From NCBI RefSeq assembly GCF_009795845.1, contig NZ_WTEX01000003.1:1-64000 (forward strand): a stretch of 64,000 nucleotides of DNA, read 5' to 3'. How positions within the stretch are numbered: the stretch's first letter is position 1; every line of letters begins with the position of its first letter. The position numbers and the translations under genes are program-made. Of this stretch, positions 63,803 to 64,000 are shown piece after piece. This DNA comes from Gilliamella sp. Lep-s35. Lineage in GTDB: Bacteria > Pseudomonadota > Gammaproteobacteria > Enterobacterales > Orbaceae. The notes below the pieces were generated by a model. That model saw nothing but the letters and a program-made list of their open reading frames with translations, had not been told where the DNA came from and did no database searches.

Positions 63803-64000
63803 CTACCTAAGCCGCTCTCTTGCTGTTTTCTTATCATGACAGTGCTTATTAATTGCACGCAGATTACTTAGGTCATCTGTTCCGCCATGAGCCTTGGCAA
63901 TGATGTGATCAACGTGAGTGGCTTCTTTAACCAAACCCAATCCCTTACATTCATCACACTGACAAATATATTTATCACGCTGCAAGACTTGTTTTCTTAG
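63803..64000 (-). CDS. HNH endonuclease, partial (N-terminus off the edge)
   Basis: The frame enters from the right edge reading LRKQVLQRDKYICQCDECKG. Zinc cysteines CQCDEC, then ATHVDHIIAKAHGGTDDLSN and LRAINKHCHDKKTARERLR complete the HNH motif. HNH nucleases beside terS are part of HK97-type packaging and assist DNA cleavage. The start at an internal TTG (63985) is not used; the gene continues beyond 64,000. Confidence 0.88.
   Translation of the reverse strand, partial: LRKQVLQRDKYICQCDECKGLGLVKEATHVDHIIAKAHGGTDDLSNLRAINKHCHDKKTARERLR

Larger units (their letters stand above)
37827..64000. mobile_element. Lambdoid/HK97-type siphophage prophage (partial)
   Basis: Everything from ssrA to the right edge is phage. 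Reading on the minus strand: HNH, TerS, TerL, portal, protease, capsid, connectors, tail tube, gpG/gpGT, tape measure, M, L, K, I, J, fibre, fibre assembly. The tail end lies next to the ssrA 3' end, suggesting integration there. The opposite end, with integrase, repressor, replication and lysis genes, is outside the window. No frameshift or stop breaks a core structural gene, so the virion module looks intact. Confidence 0.9.

Noticed and set aside
1-64000. CRISPR arrays, rRNA operons, retrons or diversity-generating retroelements
   Set aside because: No regularly spaced repeats, rRNA segments or reverse transcriptase were seen; the fibre variation is by inverted cassette, not template repeats.

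Overview
The window is AT-rich DNA from a gammaproteobacterium. Gene order and protein flavour (ftsB-ispD-ispF-truD-pcm, lptD-surA-rsmA-apaH, moaCDE-ybhL, oxyR-fabR, an ssrA with the tag ANDENYALAA) fit an Orbaceae-type insect-gut symbiont such as Gilliamella. That placement is an inference from composition and synteny, not a database result.

Positions 1-37,460 are host chromosome. The left part (1-3,700, minus strand) carries pcm, truD, ispF, ispD, ftsB and tusE, followed by tRNA-Ser(UGA) and a truncated IS481-like transposase, then glyA. Next come a 728-residue EF-hand/membrane protein of unknown function, the ABC-F ATPase uup, an Imm11-like immunity gene preceded by the tail of a lost paralogue, dusC and moeB. 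A catabolic island (14,000-21,300) holds an APC amino-acid permease, a UlaABC-type PTS, an N-terminally broken DUF4225 gene, a transposase stump, an MHS-type MFS transporter and a LacD-like class I aldolase. After priA come moaC-moaD-moaE-ybhL, sppA, the apaH-rsmA-surA-lptD run, pcnB (apparently starting at ATT, as in E. coli), oxyR, fabR and ssrA (tmRNA).

From just downstream of ssrA to the right edge lies a lambdoid/HK97-type siphophage prophage read on the minus strand, so its genes run right to left: HNH endonuclease, terminases, a small membrane protein, portal, S49 protease, HK97 capsid, an Ig-like head protein, connectors, tail tube, gpG/gpGT with an A AAA AAG slippery site, tape measure, minor tail proteins M-L-K-I-J, tail fibre and fibre-assembly protein. 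Integrase, repressor, replication and lysis genes are not in the window.

The most interesting parts are accessory. First, the tail-fibre gene ends tail-to-tail against an oppositely oriented alternative fibre C-terminus. Their stop codons interlock inside one GTTTAAAC palindrome, which looks like an invertible host-range cassette. Second, a block of about 4.9 kb sits between the tape measure and gene M, which are adjacent in lambda. It carries three lipoproteins, a P22 immI-like arc-ant/mnt module with two mirrored 15-bp operators around its divergent promoters, a BRO-N protein, and a Doc toxin with a short upstream partner. It is bounded by intrinsic terminators. Third, an orphan gene between M and L is flanked by exact 15-bp repeats of the M-L junction. 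A series of hairpin/T-run terminators between late genes suggests that late transcription depends on antitermination.
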